Origin: Crossaster papposus
Taxonomy: Eukaryota > Echinodermata > Asteroidea > Velatida > Solasteridae
NCBI GenBank assembly: GCA_037893245.1
Contig: JBAIAA010000409.1
Location: 2,719,001 to 2,783,000 of the forward strand
Length of the DNA stretch: 64,000 bases
Direction of reading: 5' to 3'
Below, piece by piece: positions 1-11,060 of this stretch. The position numbers and the translations under genes were made by a program. Every line of letters starts with the position of its first letter. Positions within the stretch are counted from its first letter, which is position 1. Under the pieces are notes generated by a model that saw only the letters and a list, made by a program, of their open reading frames with translations, did not search any database and had not been told where the DNA came from.

Positions 1-300
1 CACTGATGGTGACTTGCTTGGGATGGTAGATAATAGTATTCCAAATACCAGGCTCTTAATACACTGATGGTGGCTTGCTTGGGATGGGAGATAATATTAT
101 CCCAAATACCAGGCTCTGACACTACTTGCTCGGTATGGGAGATAATATTATTTCAAATACCAGGCTCTGACACTGATGGTGGCTTGCTTGGCATGGGAGA
201 TTATTATCCCAAATACTAGGCTCTTACACTGATGGTGGCTTGCTCGGTGTGGGAGATAATATTGTCCCAAATACTAGACTCTGACACGGATTGTGGCTTG
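1..300. repeat. ~60-bp minisatellite, left part
   Basis: About five degenerate copies of a 56-61-bp unit beginning CACTGATGGTGGCTTG and ending CCAAATACCAGGCTCT. Each unit contains the small palindrome GGGAGATAATATTATCCC. The array resumes at 5813-5975, so the LTR retrotransposon between them was inserted into a pre-existing array. Confidence 0.9.
296..300. repeat. Target-site duplication GCTTG, left copy
   Basis: GCTTG abuts the outer end of the left LTR and is repeated directly after the right LTR at 5813-5817. Five base pairs is the duplication length expected of Ty3/gypsy-type integrases. Confidence 0.85.
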
Positions 301-461
301 TGTTTCAAGCGCGGGTAGAGCACAAATAACAAATAATGACACGAGTTTGACACAGTTTCAGATCTTTCTAGAAGCAGCCATGTTGTTCAAGAATAGTGCT
401 CGATACAGAGTAAACGCACAGCGCCCTCTAGTGGCTGAAGGGCGCCAGACATATTGTTACA
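301..461 (-). repeat. 3' LTR (relative to the element)
   Basis: Begins TGTTTCAAGCG and ends ATATTGTTACA on the plus strand. It matches 5172-5812 apart from a small AATAACAA insertion here and the MITE in the other copy. Confidence 0.9.
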
Positions 462-477
462 TCCTCCCCTTTTTGAG
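462..477 (-). promoter_or_regulatory. Polypurine tract of the LTR element
   Basis: On the minus strand this is an unbroken purine run, AAAAAGGGGAGGA, ending exactly at the first base of the 3' LTR. That is the position of the plus-strand primer in LTR retrotransposons. Confidence 0.8.
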
Positions 478-834
478 CTTTTGTGGAAAGATGCACAAAT
501 ACAAAATGCTTTTCACAAATAGAACACTTGAAGCTCTTATGCATTTAAACAGTTTGGAGGTTTGAACAGTCTATTAAAATGAGTTCAAAGTTCAAGAGTT
601 CACGGCGATACATCAGTCTGGAATGTTGATCTAGATTGCAATATGTTTTCAAAAACCTATTACTATGATCGTAACGCTTGTAATTAGGTAACAACAGCTG
701 ATCAACGTAGAATTAGAGTAAAAGCAACAAGAGTAACACTGAAAGTTAAAACTTGTTTGCAAGAGCAGCAAGAGTATGCAAGAGCAGTTTTCACTTTTGT
801 TAGGTAAACAAAATTGGGGTTTCATTTTCTAAAA
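478..834 (-). other. Untranslated 3' region of the LTR element
   Basis: Between the end of the integrase frame and the polypurine tract. No coding frame or repeat is recognisable. Confidence 0.6.
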
Positions 835-1809
835 CTAGAAATCATTATTGAACATAATCTTCGAGCCTAAGTGGTTCACATCGATTGCGAGTGGATCGTC
901 GCAGTGTGGGCTGTTTGGTGGAGGTGGTTCCTGGATCTGGGTTGTCCTGCGATGTTGGATTGTTGGAGTTTGCTGGCGGTATGATTGGACCAGGAATGGG
1001 TGGAACTGGTGTTGTGGCAGGTTGGATGAAGACTTCCTTATGTGTGCTAGTGGTGAAGTGCAGTGCGTCTTGAATACCAGAATATTTTGTGCTGGAGGTG
1101 GTTCCTTTGAGCTTTTCAGGTGTTCTCGGCTTCGTCGGTAGACCTGGTCACCTTGTAGTACTTCATAGGATCTTTCATAAAGTTTGCGCAGTACGAGCGC
1201 TTTCCTCCAACGGTCTTCTCCTAACCGGAAGGGTTTCATGCGCATGGTGTCACCTTGTATCAATGAGGGTAGGTCTTTAGTAGGGCGGTTGTAGTACTTC
1301 GCCTGTATCTTCTGGTTCAGATCTATCTGCTTCATTTCCTGTTTAGAGTCGTAACATCTGGCTTGTAATAGACGTTCTGATGTTGGCATTATGGTCTTTG
1401 TTCTCCGCCCAAGAAATCGTTGTGCGGGGCTGGAGTCCATGCCTTGGGTTGGTGTGTTTCTGATGTTCAGCAGGGCAAGGTTTTCATCTTCACCAGTGGC
1501 AAAGCATTTCTTCAGCATCTTTTTTTGCAGACTTGACTGCAGACTCGGCCTTTCCATTTGCCTTGCTGTTGTATAGGGAGATCGTGTTGTGCTTGATTCC
1601 CCACTTTCGTGTGAAATCGTCAAAGTCTTTAGAAGAGAATGGTGGACCATTGTCGCTTATGATAATGTCTGGTATGCCATATCTGCCAATGTTTCAGCTT
1701 GCTTATGACCGGTCTGGCAGATGTGCTGTGCAGACGATCCACTTCCCAAAAATTGGACTAGTAGCACACAGTGATGAGATAATCTTTCCCGTCATGGTGA
1801 AAAAGATCG
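835..1809 (-). pseudogene. LTR element integrase, core and C-terminal part, frame-broken
   Basis: Catalytic-core remnants of a Ty3-type integrase are readable in shifting minus-strand frames from about 1810 to 1600, including a segment resembling the ISDNGP-type block and an SKANGKAE-like block. One open frame then runs 1650-835 (271 codons) through the C-terminal domain, with a DLPSLIQGDTMRMKP stretch typical of the region after the core. At least two frame changes and several stops separate the core from the upstream zinc-binding part. The tail beyond residue ~180 is proline-rich. A functional integrase cannot be read from this region. Confidence 0.75.
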
Positions 1810-2304
1810 TTACCAAGTTTTTTCCCAGGGTCGTTCTGATAAGTCGTGGGACATCAGTGGAAGTGTCTCACAGCATTCGATCCACTGTTTGATTTCATCA
1901 TTCATGCCAGGCCAGAAGATTATTCTCTCGCTCGTCTCAAAGTGCCTTCTACACCATTGTGGCATTATGACCTGTCTCATTGCTTTCGGGATCACTAGCC
2001 GTTCACCTCGAAATACTAGTCCATCATGAATGCAGAGCTCATCACGGACAGAGAAGTATGGTGTAATTTGTGCAGGAAGCAGATTTTTCTGTTTTGGCCA
2101 TCCCTCTTGTATGCATCTCTTCAAGAGTTGAAGAACATTATCACTGCATGTCATCTGTTTGATGTCGTGTACCCTCTCCTCAGGTAGGGTTAGAAACTGG
2201 AGTGCATTCACTGTTTCAAAATCCTTTTGGCCAGATTCGTAGGGTAGGAATGATCTGCTTAGAGGATCAGCAATCAGGTTCTTCTTTCCCTGAAGATATT
2301 TCAA
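1810..2304 (-). pseudogene. LTR element RNase H tail and integrase zinc-binding region
   Basis: 164 codons continuing from the RNase H domain: an ADPLSR-type motif that follows RNase H in gypsy elements, then the integrase N-terminal region with VRDELCIHDGLVFRGERLVIP and a WPGM block. The usual HHCC zinc ligands are incomplete: the histidine pair and the CxxC pair are shortened by small deletions around residues 125-150. The frame ends at ERPWEKTW, just before the catalytic core. A small gap from the preceding RT frame (2326) indicates another frame break. Confidence 0.8.
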
Positions 2305-2325
2305 GTCAGCATTATAGGCCAGTGC

Positions 2326-3768
2326 TCACAAGAGCATTATCTGCAGTCGACGGGGCGCCTTGTCAAGCGGCTTCTTCACGATGCTCTCTAGTGGCCTGTG
2401 GTCAGTGTGGACAGTTACATGTCGCCCATATGTGTAGTGATGCCACTTCTCAAGTGCAAACACCACAGCTAGCATTTCCTTCTCAATGACTGCGTACCTG
2501 GTTTCGGTATCGCTCAGGACTCGGCTGGCATAAGCAAGTGGTTTTCCATCTTGAAGAAGAGCAGCCCCAATTCCTCTATCACTAGCATCAGTGGGAATGA
2601 CGAGCTCTTTCTCGGGGTCGAAGTAGATCAGGACTGGAGCCTCAGTCAGCAACTGCTTCAGCTTACCAAAAGCTTTGTCCTGGCAGGCATTCCACGACCA
2701 CTCGACGCCTTTGTGAGTAAGTGCATTTATAGGCTCCATCTCCACTGACAGACTTGGGAGGAATTTGGACAAGTAATTCACCATGCCTCTAAGCCTGTCA
2801 ATGTCATCTTTGCACGTTGGGGATTTCATGCTGAGCACAGCTTCTATCTTAGATGGATCAACTTTTAGGCCATCACGTGAGATTACGTGGCCTAGGAAGC
2901 GTACCACATGCAGTGTGAAGTGAGACTTCTCTCTGTTGAGGATGATTCCCATCTCTTTGCATCGTTGGAGCAGTTTTTGAACACGAAGGTTGTGCTTGTC
3001 GACACCTTTACCCCATACTCCTTCAAGACCATCCAGAGCTTGATGTAGTCTCTTTTGAAAAATCTCACTGCTCACCTTTAGGCCGAATGGTAACCGTTTC
3101 CAGCGGTACCTGCCCCAGGGTGTGGCGAAAGTTGTCAGCTTGCTCGACTCTTTGTCAAGCTCACAGTGTAGGTAGCCACCTTTCAGATCATAGATTGAGA
3201 AATGAGTAGCCTCATTCAGCTCTGGCAGAATGTCATTCAGCACTGGGAGATTGTAGTGCTCCCTCATGAGATATTTGTTCAGGGGACCCGGATCAATGCA
3301 GATTCTAACAGAGCCAGATTTCGTCTTGGCAACAGACATTTGGCTGACCCAGTTAGTTGGCTCGTCCACTTCTGCTAACACTTCTTGGTGCATCAGTTCG
3401 GGCTTAGCCTTAACATCAGGCTTGAGTGCTTCTGGAACTGTACATGCAGGACGTATGACAGGTTCAGCATCCGAGCTAACAGTAAGGTGCACTCTTTGGC
3501 CAGGCAGAGTGCCGGTGACAGATGCATTGAACACATCAGGGTACTCACTGATGAAGTCAGCATGAGATGGGGTAACTCCACGGACCTGTGAGAACTTGTT
3601 GTAGTTGATGGTAATGAGTCCCATCTGTTCTGCAGCCCCTCGACCTATGAGAGGCGTCAGGTCCTCGCCCACAATTACAAAGTTGACCTTGTATTTCTTC
3701 TGAGTCACTGGGTTGCGAAGATTTATGGTTGTTCTCCCAACAGCACTCATACAGGGATTGTTCCACAT
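2326..3768 (-). pseudogene. LTR element protease C-terminus, reverse transcriptase and RNase H (YxDD segment deleted)
   Basis: 480 codons. Residues ~1-50 are the second half of an aspartic protease, ending in an IGRGAAEQMGL-type block. RT motifs follow: RICIDPGPLNKYL, the ATHFSIYDLKGGY motif A region, FATPWGRYRWKRLPFGLKVSSEIFQ (motif B), and a LNREKSHF/FLGHVIS thumb region. RNase H begins near DASDRGIGAALLQDG and includes YAVIEKEMLAVVFALEKWHHYTYG and the TDHRPL motif. Between LDGLEGVWGKG and VDKHNLRV about 20-25 residues are missing compared with relatives, removing the YxDD catalytic aspartates. The RT therefore cannot be active. The match to the Ty3/gypsy RT-RNase H arrangement is very clear. 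Confidence 0.92.
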
Positions 3769-4835
3769 CTTGAGCTCAATTTTTCTGGTTTGATCTCTCT
3801 GGCATATTGTTTTGGAAGGAGATTGATAGTTGCACCACAGTCAACCTGAAGTTGCACAGGTTCACCCATGATCTCCATGGTGCAGTATACTGGCTTGCTG
3901 TCATCTTTTACTGAGTTAACATCAGTGGTGACACAGCTCACGCTCTCTGCTGAGGAGGAAGTGTAGCCATCTTCTTCAACTGCATGGATGCGGTGATTTT
4001 TACAGACTCGGGATTGCTTGAAGTGATGTTTTACACCGCATGAGTCACAGGTACGGCCCCATGCTGCGCATAGCTCTTTCTTCATGGGGTGATTACCGCA
4101 GCAGAATTTGCAGCGTTTAGAGGCAGGTTTTCTGCCCTCATTCTGGGGAGCTTTATGAGTAGAACGTTGCTTTGGGTGTCGTGGCTTTTCGTTAGTTTTC
4201 TTGGGCCACACTTTGTGTACAATTTCCTCCTCCTTCATTGCCTTCATCTGCACAGTCGCCATCTCAACTACTTTGCAGATCTCTATGGCCTTTGTTAGGG
4301 TCAGATCGTGTGTCGCCATCATTTTCTCTCTCATTTTATCATCAGTAACTCCCATTAGAAGCCTGTCCATAAGGAGTTTGTCCTTCATACAAGCACAGAG
4401 ACCACAGGTTTTGCTCATGTTGCGGAGAGTAGAGATATATTGCTCAATGGGCTCACCGTCGTCTTGGTTGCGACGGTTTAATTTAAATCGTTCAAAGAAT
4501 TCTTGACGTTGACCCAAAAAGTGAGAGTCAAATTTCTCGAGAGTCTTTGAGCAGATCTGATTGTCCGCAACATCATCAAACTTCATCCCGTTATATATGC
4601 GTACACCTTCAGTGCCAATGCTGTGAAGCAGTAGTGCAGTCTTGTAAGCTTTAGCCTGGCTTGCAAGGTTTGTAAGGACACAGTAGTGGTCCCACATTTT
4701 ACGCCACATCTTTCTCTCTTTGGCTGCATCCTTAGCACTTGCATTAAAATGAGCTGGCGGATTGATATGTGGCTTTTTATACTGCTCAGCTGCACTAGAA
4801 CCCGAAGCAGCTTGATTGTCTCCAGGAGTTGGCAT
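3747..4835 (-). pseudogene. LTR element Gag with nucleocapsid and start of protease
   Basis: 362 codons from an ATG at 4835. The first ~200 residues are a retrotransposon capsid-type Gag with a QYISTLRNMSKTCGL block. Then comes a basic region and a Cys/His-rich nucleocapsid around CKFCCGNH and CDSCGVKHHFKQSRVC. The C-terminus holds the start of an aspartic protease, LQVDCGATINLLP, where DCG stands in place of the usual DTG/DSG. The frame is lost in a short A-run near 3783-3787, after which the protease continues in the RT frame (start 3768). The two frames overlap by 22 bp. This could be a single-base deletion or a programmed shift; the other damage favours deletion. Confidence 0.88.
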
Positions 4836-5171
4836 TTTGACAGTTCCAGTTTACAGTGTCAAGACAAACAATAGACAAAAGTACATGTGTGAGCAAAACA
4901 CTGTGCCGAATCACATATTGGGATGGTGGAGAGTCATTTATGAGAGAGATGACAATTCCTGCGACAGAGGTCAGTTTCACAGTTTACGTGCGCAGTAATC
5001 AGTATAACACATGCAGTACATATAGCAGTGTAGTGAAAATAGACTCACAAAGTTCAGCAGAAAATCCTCAGAAATCTCGCCTTTTTATATGCCAATAATG
5101 TTGCCACAGCAGTCAAGCATAGTTGCAGAAGTTTCTACAAATGTTCATGATGTTTTCCACCGCTGCCATCA
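4836..5171 (-). other. 5' leader of the LTR element
   Basis: Untranslated leader between the 5' LTR and gag. The bases adjoining the LTR on the minus strand read TGATGGCAGCGG. A tRNA primer-binding site should lie here, but I could not assign a tRNA. Confidence 0.6.
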
Positions 5172-5812
5172 TGTTTCAAGCGCCGGTAGAGCACAAATAA
5201 TGACACGAGTTTGACACAGTTTCAGAACTTTCTAGAAGCAGCCATGAGCAAGTTCGGGCGCGAACTATAGTGCACCATTAGTCAGTCTCTGCTTTACCAA
5301 TGCGCATGCTCAAATGGAGTTCGCTCGAACGGCTCTAGTCGAACTATTGTTGAAAAAATGGCAACCGCTTTGTTTACATTTGCGACATGAATGAGATGGG
5401 TATTGGCACTCTTCTCCCACGCATATAAGTAGGATAAGTCATAACGTTAGTCATGTTGGTCCAAAAACAAGAATTTGTTTACATTGGGCCAGCTAGATTT
5501 TCACTTAACGTTACTGCCTTTTCCTCCGTCCGACTACTAGTACTAGCCATCACATTTTCCACGTCACTGGTTCTCTCCATGTTTTCCTATGGAAAGAGGC
5601 TATTGTCAACCAGCGGCAACCGTGCCTCGGGGTCTGGTTCCAAATAGTCGACTAGATAGTCTAACCATCCTGCGTTCGAGCGACGTTAGTCGAACTATGG
5701 TTAACTATAGTTCGCGCCCGAACTTGCTCCTAGTTGTTCAAGAATAGTGCTCGATACATAGTGAACGCACAGCGCCCTCTAGTGGCTGAAGGGCGCCAGA
5801 CATATTGTTACA
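5172..5812 (-). repeat. 5' LTR (relative to the element), interrupted by a MITE
   Basis: Same sequence as 301-461, split at GCAGCCAT by the MITE at 5246-5729. Followed by the GCTTG target duplication. Confidence 0.9.
5246..5729. mobile_element. 484-bp MITE inside the 5' LTR
   Basis: Ends are perfect 26-bp inverted repeats beginning GAGCAAGTTCGGGCGC. Comparison with the uninterrupted left LTR shows exactly where it entered (after GCAGCCAT). A second, shorter inverted pair containing GTCGAACTA lies inside the ends. No coding capacity. The 3-bp flanks (CAT and CTA) are at best a degraded target duplication. Confidence 0.9.
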
Positions 5813-5975
5813 GCTTGCTCGGCATGGGAAATAATATTATCCCAAATACCAGGCTCTGACACTGGTGGCGGCTTGCTCGGTATGTGAGATAATATTATCC
5901 CAAATACCAGGCTCTGACACTGATGGTGGCTTGCTATGCATTGGAGATAATATTATCCCAAATACCAGGCTCTTA
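5813..5975. repeat. ~60-bp minisatellite, right part, with TSD copy at 5813-5817
   Basis: Three further copies of the unit seen at 1-300. The first five bases, GCTTG, are the right target duplication of the LTR element. Confidence 0.9.
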
Positions 5976-5990
5976 CATCCCTTACGAACA

Positions 5991-6242
5991 AGTCCTGTGG
6001 TATTCCTGTGGTATACCACACAATTACCACAGGACAGTCAAATACCACACAAATTTGTGTGGTATGTACCACAGGACATCGCTGCCATGTGGTATTCCTG
6101 TGGTAATTACTTAGATACCACACAATTACCACAGGACAGTCATACACAATGGTTCTGTGTGGTAAATATACCACAGTATAGAGATGTCCTGTGGTTTTCC
6201 TGTGGTATTTACTTAGATACTACATAAATTACCACAGGACAC
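5991..6242. repeat. Cluster of inverted CCTGTGGTA repeats
   Basis: At least five copies of TCCTGTGGTATTC- or CCTGTGGTA-type words alternate with their complements (ACCACAGGAC). The whole block is bounded by GTCCTGTGGT and ACCACAGGAC in inverted orientation. It looks like a fold-back MITE or several nested copies of one. Confidence 0.75.
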
Positions 6243-7113
6243 AAAACATGTCATAACAAAATGTAATTGGCTAACCCACTAAAAATGTAACGGAAATGGA
6301 AAGATAAAGACCAAGAGCAGTTTATCAGTGGTATATGTACATCAATGTTTGCTAGAAAACTGCAACTATTCATGGTACAATGGTGTCCCGGAACTGTCAA
6401 AATGTATCTCACATGCCTGTCAAGATATCATGACCAAATGACTTGAGTTTATGTATGTTTTGGTGGAAAACATTAAGGCTTTCATAGTTTCATTTAGACA
6501 GAACTTCATTGCATTCTGCAAAGTCCTGCTGTCATGGCTGTCTGTTCAGTGCGGTAATTTTTTTTGTATTTACTTTAGTGTTCAACATTTATATCGTGTC
6601 AATCTGATATATACTTGTTGTGATTCTGTAATGTTAGTCAACCGATTGTTTATTCCAATATGCAACTAGTGCTGCAGCAGAGGCCCCCAAACGGCCCTAG
6701 TTTTTGAGTAGGTGGCAGACGAATAATAACATTTGTCCTCATGTCTAAAATTGTTAGGGTGTAGGGATCACGCAACTGCGTGATGACATCGTCAAAATTG
6801 CGTGCAATTTGCGTACGGCCGTCATTTTGTTTGGTAAATTTTGCGTATGAATAGTATGTGGGATTCCCGCATGAAAACATGATCGATCACCGAGCGAAAC
6901 AAATTGACGTTGCTATGGAAACCATGATAAACATTATTGTTTACTGCGGAATTCCCTGTTCTTAACGATAACAAAAGTAGCATGTTTAATAATTCAGTTC
7001 GTTTATACATTTTTAATTGATGTGGCCCAATTAATTACACACGTTTAACACGTTCTGTTTTCCATAAATAACACATTTTATTTGTTTACCTCCTTATACA
7101 GAGCAAAAGTAAA
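6243..7113. other. Spacer without recognisable features
   Basis: AT-rich unique-looking sequence. No coding frame with recognisable similarity and no terminal repeat seen. Confidence 0.5.
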
Positions 7114-8268
7114 TAGACCAAGAGCTAGCTGAGATTTATTTGACAAAATTGTTACAAAAGCTTTGATGGCTGAATGGGGTACAGCTACCTACCCTGTCTC
7201 CAAAAAGTCTTTTCTTAAGTTTGGCAAGTTCTGGGTGGGGTGGGGGGTACCCCTCAAAGTATCCCAAAATTCAGTTTTATTTGACAAAATTGTTACGAAT
7301 CTGAAAACACTTGGCCAATGTTGAGTAAGTTCCATATATCCAGAATTGCCAACTTAAGAACAAATTATGTTCTGGAAAGGTCACTTAAGACAACACGCTA
7401 ATTAGTGCTAATTAGGGTTTTATTTGACAAAATTGTTACAAATCTGAAACCACATGGAAAATGTTAAGTGAGGTCCATACAACCAGAATCACCAACTTAA
7501 GACAAAATTATATTCTGGAAAGGTCACTTAAGACAAGGTCAAAGGTCAATTTGCACCAAATGACCTTTCATACAAGTTTGTTTGAGATAAAACCTAAAAT
7601 AACCAAAACCACATGAAAAATGTGGAATTTGATCCACATGTACAAAATAACCAACTTAAGAAAAAATTATGTTCTGGAAAGGTCACTTATAACAACACGC
7701 TAATTAGTGCTAATTAGGGTTTTATTTGACAAAATTGTTACAAATCTGAAACCACATGGAAAATGTTAAGTAAGGTCCATACAACCAGAATCACCAACTT
7801 AAGACAAAATTATATTTTGGAAAGGTCACTTAAGACAAGTTCAAAGGTCAATTTGCACCAAATGACCTTTCATACAAGTTTGTTTGAGATAAAACCTAAA
7901 ATAACCAAAACCACATGAAAAATGTAGAATTTGATCCACATGTACAAAATAACCAACTTAAGACAAAATTAGGTTCTGGAAAGGTCACTTAAGACAAGAC
8001 GCTAATGAGTGCTAATTAGGGTTTTATTTGACAAAATTGTTACAAATCTGAAACCACTTAAGTGTTAAGTGAGGTCCATACATCCAGAATCACCGACTTA
8101 AGACAAAATTATATTCTGGAAAGGTCACTTAAGACAAGGTCAAAGGTCACTCTTTCATACAAAATAGATAGAACCTACAATAACCAAAACGAAAATGTAT
8201 CTTGACACGTAGTTTGGTATTACTATTTGTTATACTATTATAAAGTATCAGGTGCACCACTCACTATG
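7114..8268. repeat. Left arm of a long inverted-repeat element, with 302-bp tandem repeats
   Basis: Starts TAGACCAAGAGCTAGC and ends CACCACTCACTATG. The reverse complement of both ends forms the edges of 11056-11900. Inside are tandem units starting at 7426, 7728 and 8030 (302-bp spacing), each made of two diverged ~150-bp halves containing GACAAAATTGTTACAAATC and GGAAAGGTCACTTAAG. This arm is ~310 bp longer than the right arm, about one repeat unit. Confidence 0.88.
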
Positions 8269-8275
8269 TAGTTGG

Positions 8276-8421
8276 GTTGGAAGGAGGGGGTATCGTGCAC
8301 CCTCGGAAATCAATTTCTAATTGGTGTCTCTAGGTCAGAAAAAATGTGTAGAAAACGATTTGCTATGTTAAACAATTCAAAAAATGTCCCACGTATAATC
8401 TTTATGCAAATTAGTGCCGCC
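8276..8421. repeat. Inner inverted repeat, left copy
   Basis: Contains CACCCTCGGAAATCAATTTC and ends TTAGTGCCGCC. Its reverse complement lies at 9661-9806, so the element has a second, inner inverted pair. Confidence 0.8.
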
Positions 8422-8636
8422 ATTATCGAAAAATATATTTGTCACTATATCTCAGCCAATATTGAAGTTAATTGAATAAAGACGGTGTCAGGATCCATGT
8501 TTGGAGGGTCAAAGATCACAATAAAACTATTCCGGAAGAGATATGTGTCTGTGGGATAGGAATTTATCGAAACATCATGTGTATATATCGGCCAATAATG
8601 ACATAATTGCACAAGTAAGGTGTCTGCAACATATGA

Positions 8637-8812
8637 AGCACGATATGTGGCAGAGAAAACCCCCCCTCTTTTGTGTTGACCATTATGTTCCCGGAATCTC
8701 AGGAATTCCTTTTAGGTTTCGCAGGGGGGTGGGTTAGGTTACAATAGTGTTGAGTGCGTATAAAGTATAGGGATAAGAGGGGCCGGGGTACCCCTCTGCC
8801 ACATATCGTGCT
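8637..8812. mobile_element. 176-bp MITE, copy A
   Basis: Ends AGCACGATATGTGGCAGAG and its complement CTCTGCCACATATCGTGCT. A second copy in opposite orientation is at 52325-52503 and shares the interior (GGAATTCCTTTTAGGTTTC, GGGTTAGGTTACAATAGTG). Confidence 0.88.
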
Positions 8813-9660
8813 GGGTATAGTCTGCAACCATGTTTTGAAGGTCAAGGATCATTAGAAGACTTCCTTGTGTAACTTTGTGTGTCGGTGGCATGTAAATGCG
8901 CAAATTCTAAAGTGCCTAAACATGTTTATGCTGTATCTCGGCCAATATTACACATCAATTAAGAGGCACTTTTATAGGGCAATAATTTTTAAAATTGTCC
9001 ACTTTCATATCCATCAGCCGTCACCGCTTTCTCTTCTTCCTCCCCTTCCTCTTCTGCACGATCTCCATTGTTTAGAATATCAACCAGTGAGGTTGGTAGG
9101 ACTGGACCGTAGGACTTTAACAGTTATTTACCGTTATTTCTGGTATTGCATTACATATATTACCAATATTACCAATATTACCAGGGGGAATATTACAGAT
9201 ATTTCCGGCATTGCATCTTTATTACTACCTGATATTATCCCATTTACCCAATATTGGTTATTACTAATATAACGATACGACCAGAACAGTATACATTGTA
9301 GTATTGTAAACATACATATAAACTTCTGAGCTTGCCACTCCTACAATCTTGGTGCGTACTTAAACGCTATATATGTGCCTAATATCACCACCGTCTGTAA
9401 TCACAGTTTGCAATTAATTTGTTGTTAATATATTGTGTGTTGGCTTTTTGGCAAATTTGTTTCGTTGAGACTTGGAGTAAATAAATATTACACAATTATC
9501 TCTACGAAAACACCCTAAACGTATCACTATTACGCAAAACATAATGTTCATGTAGAAACAGTGACAAAAATGTTAATTGAGGTCACCCGATATCACCCCA
9601 TTTACCAAATATTACCAGGGAGAATGTAACTGATATTCATGGCATTTCCGTGATATTAAT
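8813..9660. other. Non-coding interior of the inverted-repeat element
   Basis: Low-complexity AT-rich sequence with runs of TATTACCAATATTACC-like words around 9155-9260 and 9600-9650. No gene seen. Confidence 0.5.
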
Positions 9661-9806
9661 GGCGGCACTAGTTTGCATAAAAAATGATACGTGGGATATT
9701 TTTAGATTTTTTTAACATAGCAAATCGTTTTCTACGCATGTTTTTTGACCTAGAGACACCAATTAGAAATTGATTTCCGAGGGTGCATGAAACCCCCTTC
9801 TTCTCA
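9661..9806. repeat. Inner inverted repeat, right copy
   Basis: Reverse complement of 8276-8421. It is followed by GTTCTTTGCCTGGAGCAGGC, also found in the palindrome at 10963-11060. Confidence 0.8.
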
Positions 9807-10962
9807 CTAAACTAATGTTCTTTGCCTGGAGCAGGCAGTTCGCCTTAAGAAAATACAGTAGTCTCGCGTATACTCCGCTGCGGCGATTGGCGAGAATTGT
9901 CTGCGGCTATTGTTCGACGGATGGGAATAAATGACATATCGATTGAAATTTGAAAATGTTTGGGCGATAGCCACGGCGAGACAACTCTATTTTGTGCGTT
10001 GTGTAAAGGAGAGTTTAAAGACAAGGGGAATTGAATTTAAGAAACATAGATTCTGAAGAGTCGGTTTCAATTCACACATTGCCAATATTATTGCAAAGGC
10101 CGTGCGTAATTAATGTTATGTTTCAGGTCCAGAGTGCGCACATATTTTGGCCTCTCAGCTTACAAACAACTCAAATGGAAAATGCACATATGTTGCTCGT
10201 CTATTTTTTGGGATTTTGAACATTTTCAACACAAACCTTTAACATTTAATTTACGATTTCTACAAAACATGAACAATAGAAATGTACTATGTTGAAAAAC
10301 AAGTTTGCGCACCAATTTTATGGAACCACGTGATCCGAAACATAGAATTTATTACGCACAGCCTCACTAAAACATAGATGCAGAATATAATCTATTATCA
10401 GGAATCCAAGATGTGCATTGCATCTGTAGTCACTTTGACTACCACAGATATTAAAGGTAGTATACACCATTGGTAATTATTTGAATTATTATGAATGGGT
10501 GGAATTGGGGGGTTGTATTTGATAGTAAATATCGCTTAACTATCCTGTCTAAAGTTTTACAATCACGAATGCCGAGAAAAGCACGAAAACCGGCGTTTGT
10601 TTTCAAACGGCGTCGAGCAGTTATTGTTATGTTATTTGTGTTTTGTTCGCCATCGCCGTCCAAATATGGGGATGGTTTGTATGGTGGGTAATAATCCTGC
10701 GACTTTTTCAACAATCCATTGAAGACGACTAGTGAACGTATGGTAGCTTACTCGTCATCGATGATTCAAATAAGTGTGTCAGGTTCACACTTCGGCCTCA
10801 GCTGCCATCGATGTTATACGCCTTTCTCTGTATACTAGCGCTATAACGCAAATTGACCGACTACAGGGGGTAATTTTATGTTTACATTTGGTTTTTCTCT
10901 CTCTCCAACACCACGTAAAAGTTCTTATGGGGCAGGTCGTGCAGTCTCGAGACGAAACCTAA
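9807..10962. other. Spacer within the inverted-repeat element
   Basis: No coding region recognised. At ~10453 the word AAAGGTAGTATACACCATTG begins a sequence like the terminus of the small MITE at 31269-31472, so a diverged MITE fragment is likely here. Confidence 0.45.
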
Positions 10963-11060
10963 CTATGGTCTTTGCCTGGAGCAGGCAGTTCGCCAGAACC
11001 AGAACAAAAACATTTTTGTTCTGGTTCTGGCGAACTGCCTGCTCCAGGCAAAGAACATAG
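10963..11060. repeat. Near-perfect 98-bp palindrome
   Basis: Two 48-nt arms around a 2-nt centre at 11011-11012, with one mismatch (10968 against 11055). The arms carry CTTTGCCTGGAGCAGGCAG and CGCCAGAACCAGAAC. The right edge overlaps the start of the right arm at 11056. Confidence 0.95.

Larger units (their letters stand above)
301..5812 (-). mobile_element. Ty3/gypsy-like LTR retrotransposon, decayed, minus strand
   Basis: A 5.5-kb element read on the minus strand: 5' LTR at 5172-5812, leader, gag and protease, reverse transcriptase and RNase H, integrase, polypurine tract, 3' LTR at 301-461. LTRs start TG and end CA and are flanked by GCTTG. The order protease, RT, RNase H, integrase places it in Ty3/gypsy rather than copia. 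It is inactive: the frame breaks inside protease, the RT lacks the YxDD segment, the integrase is split into several frames, and the 5' LTR is interrupted by a MITE. Without the MITE the LTRs are ~157 and 161 bp, which is short for the superfamily. Confidence 0.92.

Noticed and set aside
848-1280. Plus-strand small proteins opposite the LTR integrase
   Set aside because: Overlap the minus-strand integrase remnant, no domains, GC-skew driven.
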